Shown here piece after piece: positions 37,506 to 46,073 of a stretch of DNA of 64,000 nt. Source of the DNA: Candidatus Epulonipiscium sp. (GTDB lineage: Bacteria > Bacillota_A > Clostridia > Lachnospirales > Cellulosilyticaceae); contig DUUM01000179.1 in NCBI GenBank assembly GCA_012841565.1, forward strand, positions 1-64,000, in the 5' to 3' direction. Made by a program: the position numbers and the translations under genes. Under the pieces are notes generated by a model. It was not told the origin of the DNA and did not search any database. It saw only the letters and a program-made list of their open reading frames with translations. Positions within the stretch are counted from its first letter, which is position 1; every line of letters starts with the position of its first letter.

Positions 37506-38597
37506 CTACTTTAGGTCTCGCAATATTGTACCGCCACCAACAACTGTATCACCGTCGTAAAGCACTAGTGCTTGTCCTGGAGTAATTGCCCGTTGAGGTT
37601 CGTTAAAAGTGCAGGTGAGGGTATCTGGGCCTGTCATCTTGATGGTACAAGGCGCTGCCTTTTGGGAATATCTAATCTTACCAGTTAGAGTCATTTCGCT
37701 TCCTACACTTGGTGTCTCAAAGGGCATGAAATTTAATTGATTTGCATATACTTCGGTCTTGAATACATCTTTGTCATCACCAACGATTACTTGATTAGTT
37801 TCCGGATTTATCTCTATTACGTATAAGGGTTTGGCTGCTTGCACGCCTAGGCCTTTTCGTTGACCGATGGTGTAGTGGATGATTCCTTTATGTTTGCCTA
37901 GGATATTTCCTTCTAGATCTACAAAGTCGCCTTCTTCACTTTTAATACTGGTGTTTTCTGTAATGTATTTTGCATAGTCGTCATCTGGTACAAAGCAGAT
38001 TTCTTGGCTATCTGGTTTTGTGGCAACGGCTAGATTGATTTGATGTGCAATGTCCCTAATTTGATCTTTGGTGTAGTCACCTAGGGGCATTATTGTGTGC
38101 TTTAACTGGTACTGGGTTAGATTGTACAATGCATAAGTTTGATCTTTCGCAAGGGTTGCTGATTGACTTAAAGCGTAGCGACCTGTTTCCTCATTGCAGC
38201 TAACTCTTGCGTAGTGACCTGTTGCAATGTAGTCCGCTCCTAATTGAAGAGCTTTCTGGAGCATAGATTCCCATTTTACATAGCGATTACATGCGATGCA
38301 TGGATTTGGAGTGCGTCCTTGTTGATACTCTTGTAAAAAATAACTTATTACATGTTTTTCAAAGTCATCTCTAAAATTAATAACGTAGTGGGGAATGCCT
38401 AATTTTTGGCAAACTCTTCTTGCATCGTCTACTGCTGATAGGCCACAACATCCGCCACTATCATCATCCGGTGCATCTTTGCCCCAGATTTGCATGGTTA
38501 TACCAATAACTTCATATCCTTGCTCTTGAAGAATATGGGCTGCTACTGAACTGTCAACGCCACCTGACATTCCTACTACTACTTTTGTTTTCGCCAT
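37506..38597 (-). CDS. mnmA: tRNA-specific 2-thiouridylase
   Basis: Thiolates U34 of tRNA-Lys, -Glu and -Gln; 363 residues. GMSGGVDSSVAA is the ATP pyrophosphatase loop, TPNPCIACNRYVKW has the first catalytic Cys and ATKPDSQEICFV the second. AGGTGAAAAAATG gives a clear start. It takes sulfur from IscS; being downstream of iscR-iscS-iscU is a common Clostridia arrangement. A REP pair separates it from iscU. Confidence 0.95.
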   Translation of the reverse strand: MAKTKVVVGMSGGVDSSVAAHILQEQGYEVIGITMQIWGKDAPDDDSGGCCGLSAVDDARRVCQKLGIPHYVINFRDDFEKHVISYFLQEYQQGRTPNPCIACNRYVKWESMLQKALQLGADYIATGHYARVSCNEETGRYALSQSATLAKDQTYALYNLTQYQLKHTIMPLGDYTKDQIRDIAHQINLAVATKPDSQEICFVPDDDYAKYITENTSIKSEEGDFVDLEGNILGKHKGIIHYTIGQRKGLGVQAAKPLYVIEINPETNQVIVGDDKDVFKTEVYANQLNFMPFETPSVGSEMTLTGKIRYSQKAAPCTIKMTGPDTLTCTFNEPQRAITPGQALVLYDGDTVVGGGTILRDLK

Positions 38598-38637
38598 TTT
38601 TTCACCTCATTTTTATTTTCTTCTCATACTCGTTATT

Positions 38638-38691
38638 GTTAATTGTCCCTAACTATTGCTAGTTCTTAACTAATTATTGTTAACCGTCCCC
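38638..38691. repeat. Two REP-like arms in direct orientation
   Basis: GTTAATTGTCCC (38638-38649) and GTTAACCGTCCCC (38679-38691) lie head to tail between mnmA and iscU. The first has two changes from the family core. Confidence 0.75.
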
Positions 38692-38717
38692 AACTACCCT
38701 AAACCCTAAACATGCAG

Positions 38718-38748
38718 AAATCCTAGAATCCTTAAGATCCTAGGATTT
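38718..38748 (-). terminator. Hairpin after iscU (possible terminator)
   Basis: AAATCCTAGGATC and its partial complement pair just past the iscU stop on the minus strand. No T-run follows, so termination may be weak and mnmA partly co-transcribed. Confidence 0.45.
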
Positions 38749-38757
38749 GTAAAATCA

Positions 38758-39195
38758 CTAGTCTTCTGCAATAGCTTGATCATGGTGATCTTGATCTTCT
38801 TTGGGCTCTTCTAGTCCCTCGATTGAGATGCCATTCTTTTTGGCATAGTCCCACAGGGCTGCTTGGAGGGCTTCCTCGGCTAAGCAAGAACAGTGTACTT
38901 TAACTGGTGGTAAGCCGTCTAGGGCTTCTGTTACTGCTTTGTTTGTAATTTTAATGGCTTCTTCTACGGTTTTCCCTATAACAAGCTCGGTTGCCATTGA
39001 GCTTGTTGCGATTGCTGCGCCACAGCCAAATGTTTTAAACTTAGCTTCTTTAACAATATTATCTTCTATATTAAGGTACATTTTCATAATGTCCCCACAT
39101 TTTGCATTACCGACAGTTCCTACACCACTTGGATCTTCAATTTCTCCAACGTTTCTAGGATTCATAAAATGATCCATTACTTTTTCACTATACAT
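38758..39195 (-). CDS. iscU: Iron-sulfur cluster scaffold IscU/NifU
   Basis: Scaffold on which Fe-S clusters are assembled, 145 residues from an ATG at 39195 (GAGGTG upstream). The three ligand cysteines are in GNAKCGD, TFGCGAAIA and HCSCLAEEA, with the conserved Asp after the first. The C-terminus has an acidic, His-containing tail (EPKEDQDHHDQAIAED) not needed for the fold. It follows iscS by 33 bp. Confidence 0.95.
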   Translation of the reverse strand: MYSEKVMDHFMNPRNVGEIEDPSGVGTVGNAKCGDIMKMYLNIEDNIVKEAKFKTFGCGAAIATSSMATELVIGKTVEEAIKITNKAVTEALDGLPPVKVHCSCLAEEALQAALWDYAKKNGISIEGLEEPKEDQDHHDQAIAED

Positions 39196-39228
39196 AATAT
39201 CCACCTCATCTATATTTTATATTAACAG

Positions 39229-40413
39229 TTATTTTGCTTTGTTTTGGTTTAAAAAATCTTCATATAATGGTGACATATCTCTCATTCTTTGTACGATTAC
39301 TGGAAGGGTTTCTAACAATTTATCTGCTTCTTCTATGGTGTTCATTTCCCCTAAAGTAATACGTATTGATCCATGAGCCTTTTCGTGTGGCAATCCAATC
39401 CCAAGCATAACATGCGATGGGTCTAGGGATCCTGAGGTACATGCCGAGCCACTTGAGGCTGCTATGCCATTCATATCAAGGAGTAATAAAATAGACTCTC
39501 CTTCTACGAATTCAAAGGAAATATTGACATTGTTAGGTAATCTTTTTTCTCTATGACCATTGAGTTTTGCATATGGTATTTTTTTAAAAATACCCTCTAT
39601 AATATAGTCCCTAATTTCCCTAATTTTATTATTTTTATTGTCTAAGTCTGCGTAGGATAACTCAAGAGCTTTTGCAAGGCCAACAATTCCTGGTACATTT
39701 TCTGTGCCGCCTCGTCTGCCTCTTTCTTGAGCTCCCCCGTGAATGAGTGGGCAAAGTCTAACACCCCGCTTAATATATAATACACCTATTCCCTTAGGGC
39801 CGTATATTTTATGACCTGAGAGGGATAATAAATCAACACCCAATTCATTGACGTCTATTTGTTCTTGCCCTACTGCTTGAACAGCGTCTGTGTGGAAAGT
39901 TACGCCATGAGCTTTTGCAACAGCCCCTATTTCTTTGATTGGCATAATCGTACCGATTTCGTTATTCGCGTACATCACTGAAATTAAAATAGTCGTGTCT
40001 TTAATAGCAGCCTCTACTTGTTCTGGCGTTACTAAGCCATCTTCATCAACATCTAAGTAAGTTACTTCATAGCCGTGTCTTTCAAGATATTCACATGTGT
40101 GAAGGACTGCGTGATGTTCTATTGTTGTTGTTATTATGTGGTTGCCTTTGCGATTTTTTCTTCCAGCTGTTCCTTTAATGGCCCAGTTATCTGCTTCAGT
40201 TCCGCCAGATGTAAAGAAAATTTCATTCGCTTTTGCACCAATTGCATTGGCAATACTTTCTCTTGCATCATCAACTGCTTTTCGGTTAATTTGTGCTATT
40301 TGATAAACACTAGATGGATTCCCAAAGTTTTGTGTAAAATAAGGCATCATAGCATCTAGTACTTGTGGTTTTGTTGGGGTTGTTGCTGCGTGATCAAAAT
40401 ATATTGTTTCCAT
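39229..40413 (-). CDS. iscS: Cysteine desulfurase IscS
   Basis: PLP enzyme releasing sulfur from cysteine for Fe-S clusters and tRNA thiolation; 394 residues. TSGGTEADNWAIKG binds PLP phosphate, SGHKIYGPKGIG has the PLP lysine, and SSGSACTSGSLDPSHVM has the catalytic Cys on its mobile loop. It starts 5 bp after the iscR stop and serves both iscU and mnmA downstream. Confidence 0.96.
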   Translation of the reverse strand: METIYFDHAATTPTKPQVLDAMMPYFTQNFGNPSSVYQIAQINRKAVDDARESIANAIGAKANEIFFTSGGTEADNWAIKGTAGRKNRKGNHIITTTIEHHAVLHTCEYLERHGYEVTYLDVDEDGLVTPEQVEAAIKDTTILISVMYANNEIGTIMPIKEIGAVAKAHGVTFHTDAVQAVGQEQIDVNELGVDLLSLSGHKIYGPKGIGVLYIKRGVRLCPLIHGGAQERGRRGGTENVPGIVGLAKALELSYADLDNKNNKIREIRDYIIEGIFKKIPYAKLNGHREKRLPNNVNISFEFVEGESILLLLDMNGIAASSGSACTSGSLDPSHVMLGIGLPHEKAHGSIRITLGEMNTIEEADKLLETLPVIVQRMRDMSPLYEDFLNQNKAK

Positions 40414-40418
40414 AGTGA

Positions 40419-40850
40419 TTACTCCTTTATATTGGCTTGTTCGTAGTCATTAACTAACGTTTCTAGCATGATTGAATCTACAACATCGTTAATGCCATCT
40501 CTTATTTTAATCCATACTTCTTGGGTTATACATCTATCGTGATTGGTGCACTGAGCTGTATTATCTTCGCAACTACAACTTGTCGGTGCAAGAGAGCCTT
40601 CTAATGCCCGTAATATTTGGCCAACAGAAATATCTTTAGGATCTATTGATAGTTTATAGCCACCTTGAGCGCCTCGTCTACTTTTTACGTAGCCGGCTTT
40701 TCTGAGCAGTGCAATTAATTGTTCTAAGTAATTATCTGAAACGTCTACATTCGTTGCAATTTCTTTTAACGTAATATAGTCATCCTTTGCATATACGCCT
40801 AGGGCAATCATTGCTTTTAAACCATATTGTCCTTTCGTTGATAGTTTCAT
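40419..40850 (-). CDS. iscR: Rrf2-family Fe-S regulator IscR
   Basis: Winged-helix repressor of 143 residues. MKLSTKGQYGLKAMIALG is the classic Rrf2 start, ISVGQILRALEG follows the wing, and the cysteines in SCSCEDNTAQCTNHDRC form the cluster-binding loop. It probably represses its own operon when holding a [2Fe-2S] cluster; a palindrome sits at the expected place over its transcription start. Confidence 0.93.
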   Translation of the reverse strand: MKLSTKGQYGLKAMIALGVYAKDDYITLKEIATNVDVSDNYLEQLIALLRKAGYVKSRRGAQGGYKLSIDPKDISVGQILRALEGSLAPTSCSCEDNTAQCTNHDRCITQEVWIKIRDGINDVVDSIMLETLVNDYEQANIKE

Positions 40851-40923
40851 TTTAACACCTCTCTAAATCTTTTTACTAAGCATTATTGATTAGATATTTT
40901 AATTTTAATTCATTCGATTATTC

Positions 40924-40985
40924 AATCCCTAGTGATTAGGTTGGGATTCTATTTATAGACTAACATTATGATTTATTTTTGTCAA
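40924..40985 (-). promoter_or_regulatory. isc promoter and probable IscR operator
   Basis: On the minus strand TTGACA (40980-40985) and TAGTCT (40957-40962) are 17 bp apart. Just downstream AATCCC and GGGATT (40924-40929 and 40943-40948) form a 25-bp inverted repeat covering the likely start of transcription. Confidence 0.65.
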
Positions 40986-41004
40986 CGGTTTCTCATAAAA
41001 TTTC

Positions 41005-41054
41005 AAAAAAAGTCACAACATCAAGATTGAAAATCTTGATGTTGTGACTTTTTT
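41005..41054. terminator. Strong bidirectional hairpin terminator
   Basis: A perfect 20-bp stem containing AGTCACAACATCAAGATT, four-base loop, with A and T runs at its ends. It lies between the isc promoter and the broken gene at 41151. Confidence 0.85.
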
Positions 41055-41150
41055 GACCATAAATATCTAATCTTAACTTAAGTTTCTACTTAAAACTTCC
41101 ACTTCATTTCTACCAAACAACCTTTTATTTTCCGATTACTTACCCTTTAT

Positions 41151-41841
41151 TCAATTTAAACTTTCCTGTTTTGCTTTCTTACTGCCAAACATTGTTTTCT
41201 TTTCAGCTACCTGTATCCACTCAGTTAAATCGTCAAAAACCTCATCTCTTATTTTTTCGCTTTTTAGGGTTACTACCTGTTGCACCTTCTTTGTTTGACT
41301 GCTTAAAAATTCAATCCCATAAAACTTTGAATACTGCGTAATCTCCTTGTATTTCTTCATTTCTGTGTTTTCATCAATAAAAATTAAATGGTATTGACCA
41401 TTATTAACAAATATCATATTGTTCCACATTTTAACGGCATATACCTCTAAAAATTCTTTTTCATATTTAGGAGGTGTTTTTAGTGATTTTCCAAAATCCT
41501 TAACTCTTCATCGCTCATTTTATATATTGTTTTGTTCAATCGTTTATATACCGCTTTCGGATAACCAGTCATCAATTTTATACCTGGTATATACAAAATT
41601 GTCATGACTGCTCCCCCTATGAGTGCTGGCAAAATAGCCGCCTTAAACCCAACGATTAGTGTTTCCCCATTTTTCATCCCTGAATATGTGGTTAGTATCA
41701 ATACAAAAAGAATAGTCCCAAGCATTATGAAAGGCGCCGCCTTTAAAGCATCCTTCTTTCTTTTTTAAAATTCGCTTTAACAACCTCCACTTGCTCCTCA
41801 TACCACATCTGTACCCTTGCAGGTATTTCTTTCGTTTTCAT
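41151..41841 (-). pseudogene. Membrane protein gene split by two frameshifts
   Basis: Three consecutive frames join into one protein of about 230 residues. It begins at an ATG at 41841 with a strong AGGGGGAG site and encodes MKTKEIPARVQMWYEEQVEV and on to a run of six A near 41760. It continues one frame back as KDALKAAPFIMLGTILFVLI with two membrane segments, to MSDEEL near 41505. It then shifts one frame back again as VKDFGKSLKTPPKYEKEFLE and runs to the stop at 41151. Both breaks are cured by adding one base, near homopolymers. The intact product would have a soluble N-terminus, a membrane hairpin and a roughly 110-residue cytoplasmic domain. I do not recognise a family. Mutation or homopolymer sequencing error are equally possible. 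Confidence 0.75.
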
Positions 41842-41982
41842 TTGCGCTCCCCCTAGAATAAAATTTATATATGTAAATAATATTTTTAACAATATCACAT
41901 ATATTTAAATTTGTCAGTTTAATATAAATAATTTTATACTATTAGCAACCCCTTAGCCTATTCAGTATAATTTAACTCAATT

Positions 41983-42024
41983 AAAAAGGAGATGTCTAAA
42001 CCTTGGGTTTAGGCATCTCCTTTT
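41983..42024 (-). terminator. Terminator of the NDH-2 gene
   Basis: AAGGAGATG(C/T)CTAAACC and its complement close on a three-base loop, followed by TTTTTAA on the minus strand, about 22 bp past the ndh2-like stop. Confidence 0.85.
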
Positions 42025-42045
42025 ACGTTATATCATTAGTTTTTA

Positions 42046-43812
42046 TTACTTTTTATTCTTTTTAAGCGTCAGAGAAATACTCTTATTGCGAACAAAATAT
42101 CGCCATTGTTTACTAAGGTATGGCATTAAATAATGGTCAACCCCTAATGTTCTTCCCGCTCCGCCTAGCATTGCAATAGATACCACGAGGTACCATAAGT
42201 CGTTAAGACCTGTAGAGATTAAGAAGTTAAGATTCATAACAATCGATACAAGGGCTGCAAGAAATACGAATGTACCACTTATGAATGCTAGACCAAGACC
42301 TATCTCAGTCAGTACAACCATTTTCTGGAACAACATTGCGTTAGGAACGATTAAAGTATCTACAAACCAAGCATAAACTGCCGGTGTATGGCTACTCACA
42401 AGTTGCATAACAGATGCACCTGTGGTGGCGTCGGTTCCAACGGATGAACCCGCTAGCATCACATACTCAAACCACCCATCATTATATTTTGTTATTCCTT
42501 CCATTAACCACTTATAACCTATATAAACTCTTAGAATTGTTAACCAAAAGTTTGGTGTTAATACTTTTAAATGATCATGAATAAAGTAATTGCCATGCTT
42601 TTGGTGGAACCACTCGTGCTCTATATAAGCCCAAGTTGCTTCAAAGCCGCCAATGCCAAATAAATAATGAATATTAATCAGATGTTTCATTATAAGAGCA
42701 AAGATTCCTGACAATTTTACATTCCCAAACTGAGCCACTGCATATTTATGTCCAAATGAAACCATTACCCCATGAAGGTTTGGTTTACATTCTTCAGCTT
42801 CCTTATTTCTAATATCATTTAATATGTTTTTAGCAGCAACAACACTTGTTTGCATTGCTGACTCTACAAGAGCTGGTAAAGGCTTACCCTCTTTCGTCAT
42901 AAATAATGAAAAATCGCCTACTGCATAAACACCATCATATTGCGTTTTGGTATACTCATCAACACAAACCCTTGCGCCTTGACCTGTTGTTAAGACTAAA
43001 TTATTAAAGCATGCATTAGCTTTAACGCCTCCGGTCCATACAATTGTCCCTGCAGGTATTTCTGTTGTTTTATTAACAAAAACAGAATCTGATGTCACTT
43101 TCGTAATAAAAGATGACGTTACGATCTCAATACCAAGCTTTTTAGTCATATATGCAACCGATTTATCAATTAGTTTTTTATCAAGGATACTAAGAACTGT
43201 CTCATGAGCCTCTAAGATAATAATGCGTACTTCATCCCGATCAACGCCATATTCTACAGCTAATTGATTTGACCAGTAAGAAAGCTCCCCTGCAAGTTCT
43301 GTCCCTGTAAATCCGCCGCCGCCAATGGCAAATGTAAGCAGTTTACGTCTCACTTTTGGATCTTTTTCTAGTTTAGCTTTTTGGAACATTTCTAGTACGC
43401 GGTGTTTTACTGCAATACTATCATTGTAAGACCAAAAAGGCATAGCATTTTCTTTCATACCTTCAATCTCAAAATAATTAGGCTCTGAACCAACGGCAAG
43501 TATTAAGTAATCATAGTCATATTTATTATACTTTCCTTCAATTACTTTGTTTTCAAAGTGAACCTCTGCTACTTCATCTTGGATAATATTAACATCACTG
43601 TATTCAAAAATCTTGCGTAGCGATATGATAATCCCATCTTCACTAATACGATTACCTGATACCTCATGTAATTCTGTAAGCAGGGTATGGTAAGGATTTT
43701 TATCGATAATATTTATTTCAAGTGTTTCATTTTTTTTCTTTTTCTTTTGCAATGTAAGTGCAGCTTCAATCCCCGCGTAACCAGCACCTATTATAAAGAC
43801 TTTTGTTGTCAT
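42046..43812 (-). CDS. ndh2: Type II NADH dehydrogenase with DoxX-like membrane tail (Ndh2 type)
   Basis: 588 residues from an ATG at 43812 (AGGAGG eight bases upstream). Residues 1 to about 400 are a two-dinucleotide-fold FAD enzyme: FIIGAGYAGIEAAL binds FAD, FAIGGGGFTGTELAGEL binds NADH, and YAVGDFSLF is the second FAD motif. Residues about 415-588 have four hydrophobic segments like DoxX proteins (TILRVYIGYKWLMEGITKYN). Family knowledge: NDH-2 passes electrons from NADH to quinone without pumping protons, and the Ndh2 of the Listeria EET locus also has a C-terminal membrane part. Divergent from the fmnB-type gene 200 bp away. A quinone partner is implied in this anaerobe. Confidence 0.85.
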   Translation of the reverse strand: MTTKVFIIGAGYAGIEAALTLQKKKKKNETLEINIIDKNPYHTLLTELHEVSGNRISEDGIIISLRKIFEYSDVNIIQDEVAEVHFENKVIEGKYNKYDYDYLILAVGSEPNYFEIEGMKENAMPFWSYNDSIAVKHRVLEMFQKAKLEKDPKVRRKLLTFAIGGGGFTGTELAGELSYWSNQLAVEYGVDRDEVRIIILEAHETVLSILDKKLIDKSVAYMTKKLGIEIVTSSFITKVTSDSVFVNKTTEIPAGTIVWTGGVKANACFNNLVLTTGQGARVCVDEYTKTQYDGVYAVGDFSLFMTKEGKPLPALVESAMQTSVVAAKNILNDIRNKEAEECKPNLHGVMVSFGHKYAVAQFGNVKLSGIFALIMKHLINIHYLFGIGGFEATWAYIEHEWFHQKHGNYFIHDHLKVLTPNFWLTILRVYIGYKWLMEGITKYNDGWFEYVMLAGSSVGTDATTGASVMQLVSSHTPAVYAWFVDTLIVPNAMLFQKMVVLTEIGLGLAFISGTFVFLAALVSIVMNLNFLISTGLNDLWYLVVSIAMLGGAGRTLGVDHYLMPYLSKQWRYFVRNKSISLTLKKNKK

Positions 43813-43849
43813 TATATTTCCTCCTGAAATTTTATTTCTGTATGTGCAC

Positions 43850-43855
43850 ATTATA
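43850..43855 (-). promoter_or_regulatory. -10 box of the NDH-2 gene
   Basis: TATAAT on the minus strand 38 bp upstream of the start, with no convincing -35 box; an activator could be involved. Confidence 0.35.
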
Positions 43856-44012
43856 TCATACTCTGTCGTAAATTGGGATAATATTTTAACAACATGTAAT
43901 TTATAATAGCTTTTTTATCCTTTTACAATTATAATAAGAAGTTGTGTATATTACAATAAAATATTGCGTATGTTAAGCTAATCATATTAAACTTACTTAG
44001 GAGGCCCCCTTT

Positions 44013-45062
44013 ATGAATTCTAAAAAACAAATTTTTATACTTTTTTTACCTATAATGATGATACTATCTAGTTGCCAAAACAAGTCTTCAGCCGAATTAC
44101 CTTCTGCTGATAAAACAGCTCAGCTACTTGGTACTGTTATTACTGCCAAAGCCTACGGAGATAATGCAAAGGTTGCTTTAGATATAGCCTTTGATAGAGT
44201 TCAGGCCATTGAAAATAGAATGTCAAGGTACAAAGATGGTAGCGAAATTGACTTAATTAATCAAAATGCAGGTGGTGAGGCTGTTAGCATTAGCCCTGAT
44301 ACCTACTTTGTTATTAAAACCGCCCTTGATTACGCCGAAAAAACGAATGGCGCTTTTAACCCTCTCATTGGCGATATCGTTGATCTTTGGGGTATTGGAA
44401 CCGAAAATGCTAGCGTTCCATCTGCAGATGAACTCAATAATTTCCTACCGTATATTGCTTACACTCAGCTAGAACTTACGGAAAATCCTTACACGGCTAA
44501 ATTAACATCAAATAAGGCTAAACTAGACTTAGGAGCCATTGCAAAAGGCTATGCCGCCGATGAAATGCGGGATGTTCTTTTAGAACAAGGGATTACTTCT
44601 GCCCTCCTTAACTTGGGTGGTAACGTTATTGTCCTAGGCAGTAAACCAGGTGCCGATCTGTGGTCCATTGGTGTGCAAGATCCTCTTGCTGCTGACAGAG
44701 GAGATATAGCCGCCGTTTTAAAGGCTAAGAACACCTCCGTTGTAACATCAGGTAGCTATGAGCGCTTTTTTGAATTAGAGGGTGTTAGGTATCATCATAT
44801 TATGGATCCCTTTACCGGATCCCCTGCGCAAAATGGAGTGATTAGCAGTACGATTATTACACCTAACTCTACGGATGCTGACGCTTTATCTACATCTGTT
44901 TATGTTTTAGGTAAAGATAAAGGCCTTGCACTTCTTGAGTCATTACCCAATGTAGAAGGGGTTATTATTACAGAGGATCTTCATGTTTATACAACTTCCG
45001 GCATTACTGATGATTTCTTTACCATTAGAAATGAGGACTTTGTATATGAAAAAAGTAGATAA
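44013..45062 (+). CDS. fmnB: FAD:protein FMN transferase (ApbE/FmnB), lipoprotein
   Basis: Transfers FMN from FAD onto Thr/Ser of extracytoplasmic proteins; 349 residues. A lipoprotein signal is visible (hydrophobic stretch, then ILSSCQNKSS, Cys21), so it acts outside the membrane. LDLGAIAKGYAADEM, ALLNLGGNVIVLG and HHIMDPFTGSPAQNG are ApbE signatures, and STDADALSTSVYVLG holds the Mg-binding Asp. AGGAGG precedes the ATG. First of a four-gene plus-strand unit. The flavinylated target (PplA-like or RnfG/NqrC-like) is not in the window. Confidence 0.93.
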   Translation: MNSKKQIFILFLPIMMILSSCQNKSSAELPSADKTAQLLGTVITAKAYGDNAKVALDIAFDRVQAIENRMSRYKDGSEIDLINQNAGGEAVSISPDTYFVIKTALDYAEKTNGAFNPLIGDIVDLWGIGTENASVPSADELNNFLPYIAYTQLELTENPYTAKLTSNKAKLDLGAIAKGYAADEMRDVLLEQGITSALLNLGGNVIVLGSKPGADLWSIGVQDPLAADRGDIAAVLKAKNTSVVTSGSYERFFELEGVRYHHIMDPFTGSPAQNGVISSTIITPNSTDADALSTSVYVLGKDKGLALLESLPNVEGVIITEDLHVYTTSGITDDFFTIRNEDFVYEKSR

Positions 45063-45432
45063 ATACATTTTATTGGGTGTTGTAATTTTATTAATAGTGA
45101 GTATAATAGGGGTTTATATATTTAAATTTCACCTAGCTACTCCTGGCGCTACTGCTATTATTACCCAAAATGGCCATGCTATACACAGAATTGATCTTAA
45201 TGCCGTCACTGAGCCTTATGAGCTTAATGTAGAAACTGAAAATAACGGCTATAACACTATTTATATTGAAAAAAATAAAATCAAGTTTAGCGATGCCAAT
45301 TGTCCTGATAAATTATGTGTTCAAACAGGTTTTTTATCGAGTACCAATGATATTTCCGTCTGTTTGCCACATGGTCTTTTTATTGAAATAGAAGGTGGAA
45401 CCGAAGGGGATATCGATATTTTAGCCCATTAA
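45046..45432 (+). CDS. NusG_II-domain membrane protein (EetA-like)
   Basis: 128 residues started at 45046, inside the last codons of the ApbE gene (17-bp overlap). One N-terminal membrane helix (YILLGVVILLIVSIIGVYIF) is followed by an exported NusG domain II-like fold of about 95 residues with NCPDKLCVQTGFLS and VCLPHGLFIEIEG; the paired Cys and His are typical of this family. In Gram-positive EET loci proteins of this annotation are called EetA; that match is from memory. Confidence 0.8.
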   Translation: MKKVDKYILLGVVILLIVSIIGVYIFKFHLATPGATAIITQNGHAIHRIDLNAVTEPYELNVETENNGYNTIYIEKNKIKFSDANCPDKLCVQTGFLSSTNDISVCLPHGLFIEIEGGTEGDIDILAH

Positions 45433-45490
45433 TATAGAATTTTGTGGAACAAGTTTACTTTGCACACATATTCACATAGAAAGGATGCTT

Positions 45491-45997
45491 ATGCCTAAAA
45501 CAAAAAAGCTTGTTTTTCTTAGCTTACTTACTGCCCTTGCCATCGTTGTTTATGTCATAGAGGCACAGCTACCAGTTCTCGTCCCCATTCCTGGGGTAAA
45601 GCTAGGATTATCTAATATGGTTTCACTCTCTACTTTACTGATTTTCGGACCTGGGGCATGTTTAAGCGTTTTAATGTTGCGTATTGTCCTTGGTAGTTTG
45701 CTGACTGGCTCTATATCTGCAATGTTTTTCAGCTTAGCAGGCGGCCTCCTCAGTAACCTTGGTATGATTGCTCTTTATTGGCTCTTTAAAAAACACATTA
45801 GTATTTGGGTCATTAGTATAATAGGGTCTATTTTACATAATGTTGGGCAACTGCTTGTTGCAGCCTTAATTATACACAACTTAAAAATATATTATTATTT
45901 GCCAATCTTATTAATATCGGGTATTATTACTGGTTTTTTTGTGGGACTTGGTGCCCACTTTATACAAAAACAATTTAAAAAGCTCAATATAATATAA
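45491..45997 (+). CDS. Gx transporter family / heptaprenyl diphosphate synthase component I-like protein (EetB-like)
   Basis: Integral membrane protein of 168 residues with five to six hydrophobic segments. The start at 45491 lies six bases after AAAGG; an ATG two codons earlier is too close. PVPIPGVKLGLSNM-like sequence (VPIPGVKLGLSNMVSL) and LRIVLGSLLTGSISAMFFSL are the family hallmarks. The label heptaprenyl synthase component I is historical; the protein looks like an ECF S-component-like membrane protein. In EET loci such a protein is named EetB. Confidence 0.82.
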   Translation: MPKTKKLVFLSLLTALAIVVYVIEAQLPVLVPIPGVKLGLSNMVSLSTLLIFGPGACLSVLMLRIVLGSLLTGSISAMFFSLAGGLLSNLGMIALYWLFKKHISIWVISIIGSILHNVGQLLVAALIIHNLKIYYYLPILLISGIITGFFVGLGAHFIQKQFKKLNII

Positions 45998-46073
45998 AAC
46001 TTAGATTATCTAACAACTTAATATACACTATACTTAACACATAATATATTAATATAGAAACAGGAGGTTCTCT

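Noticed and set aside
41745..41770. Programmed -1 frameshift at the six-A run
   Set aside because: The zero-frame codons do not form a standard slippery heptamer, and a second independent break downstream makes pseudogenisation or sequencing error more likely.
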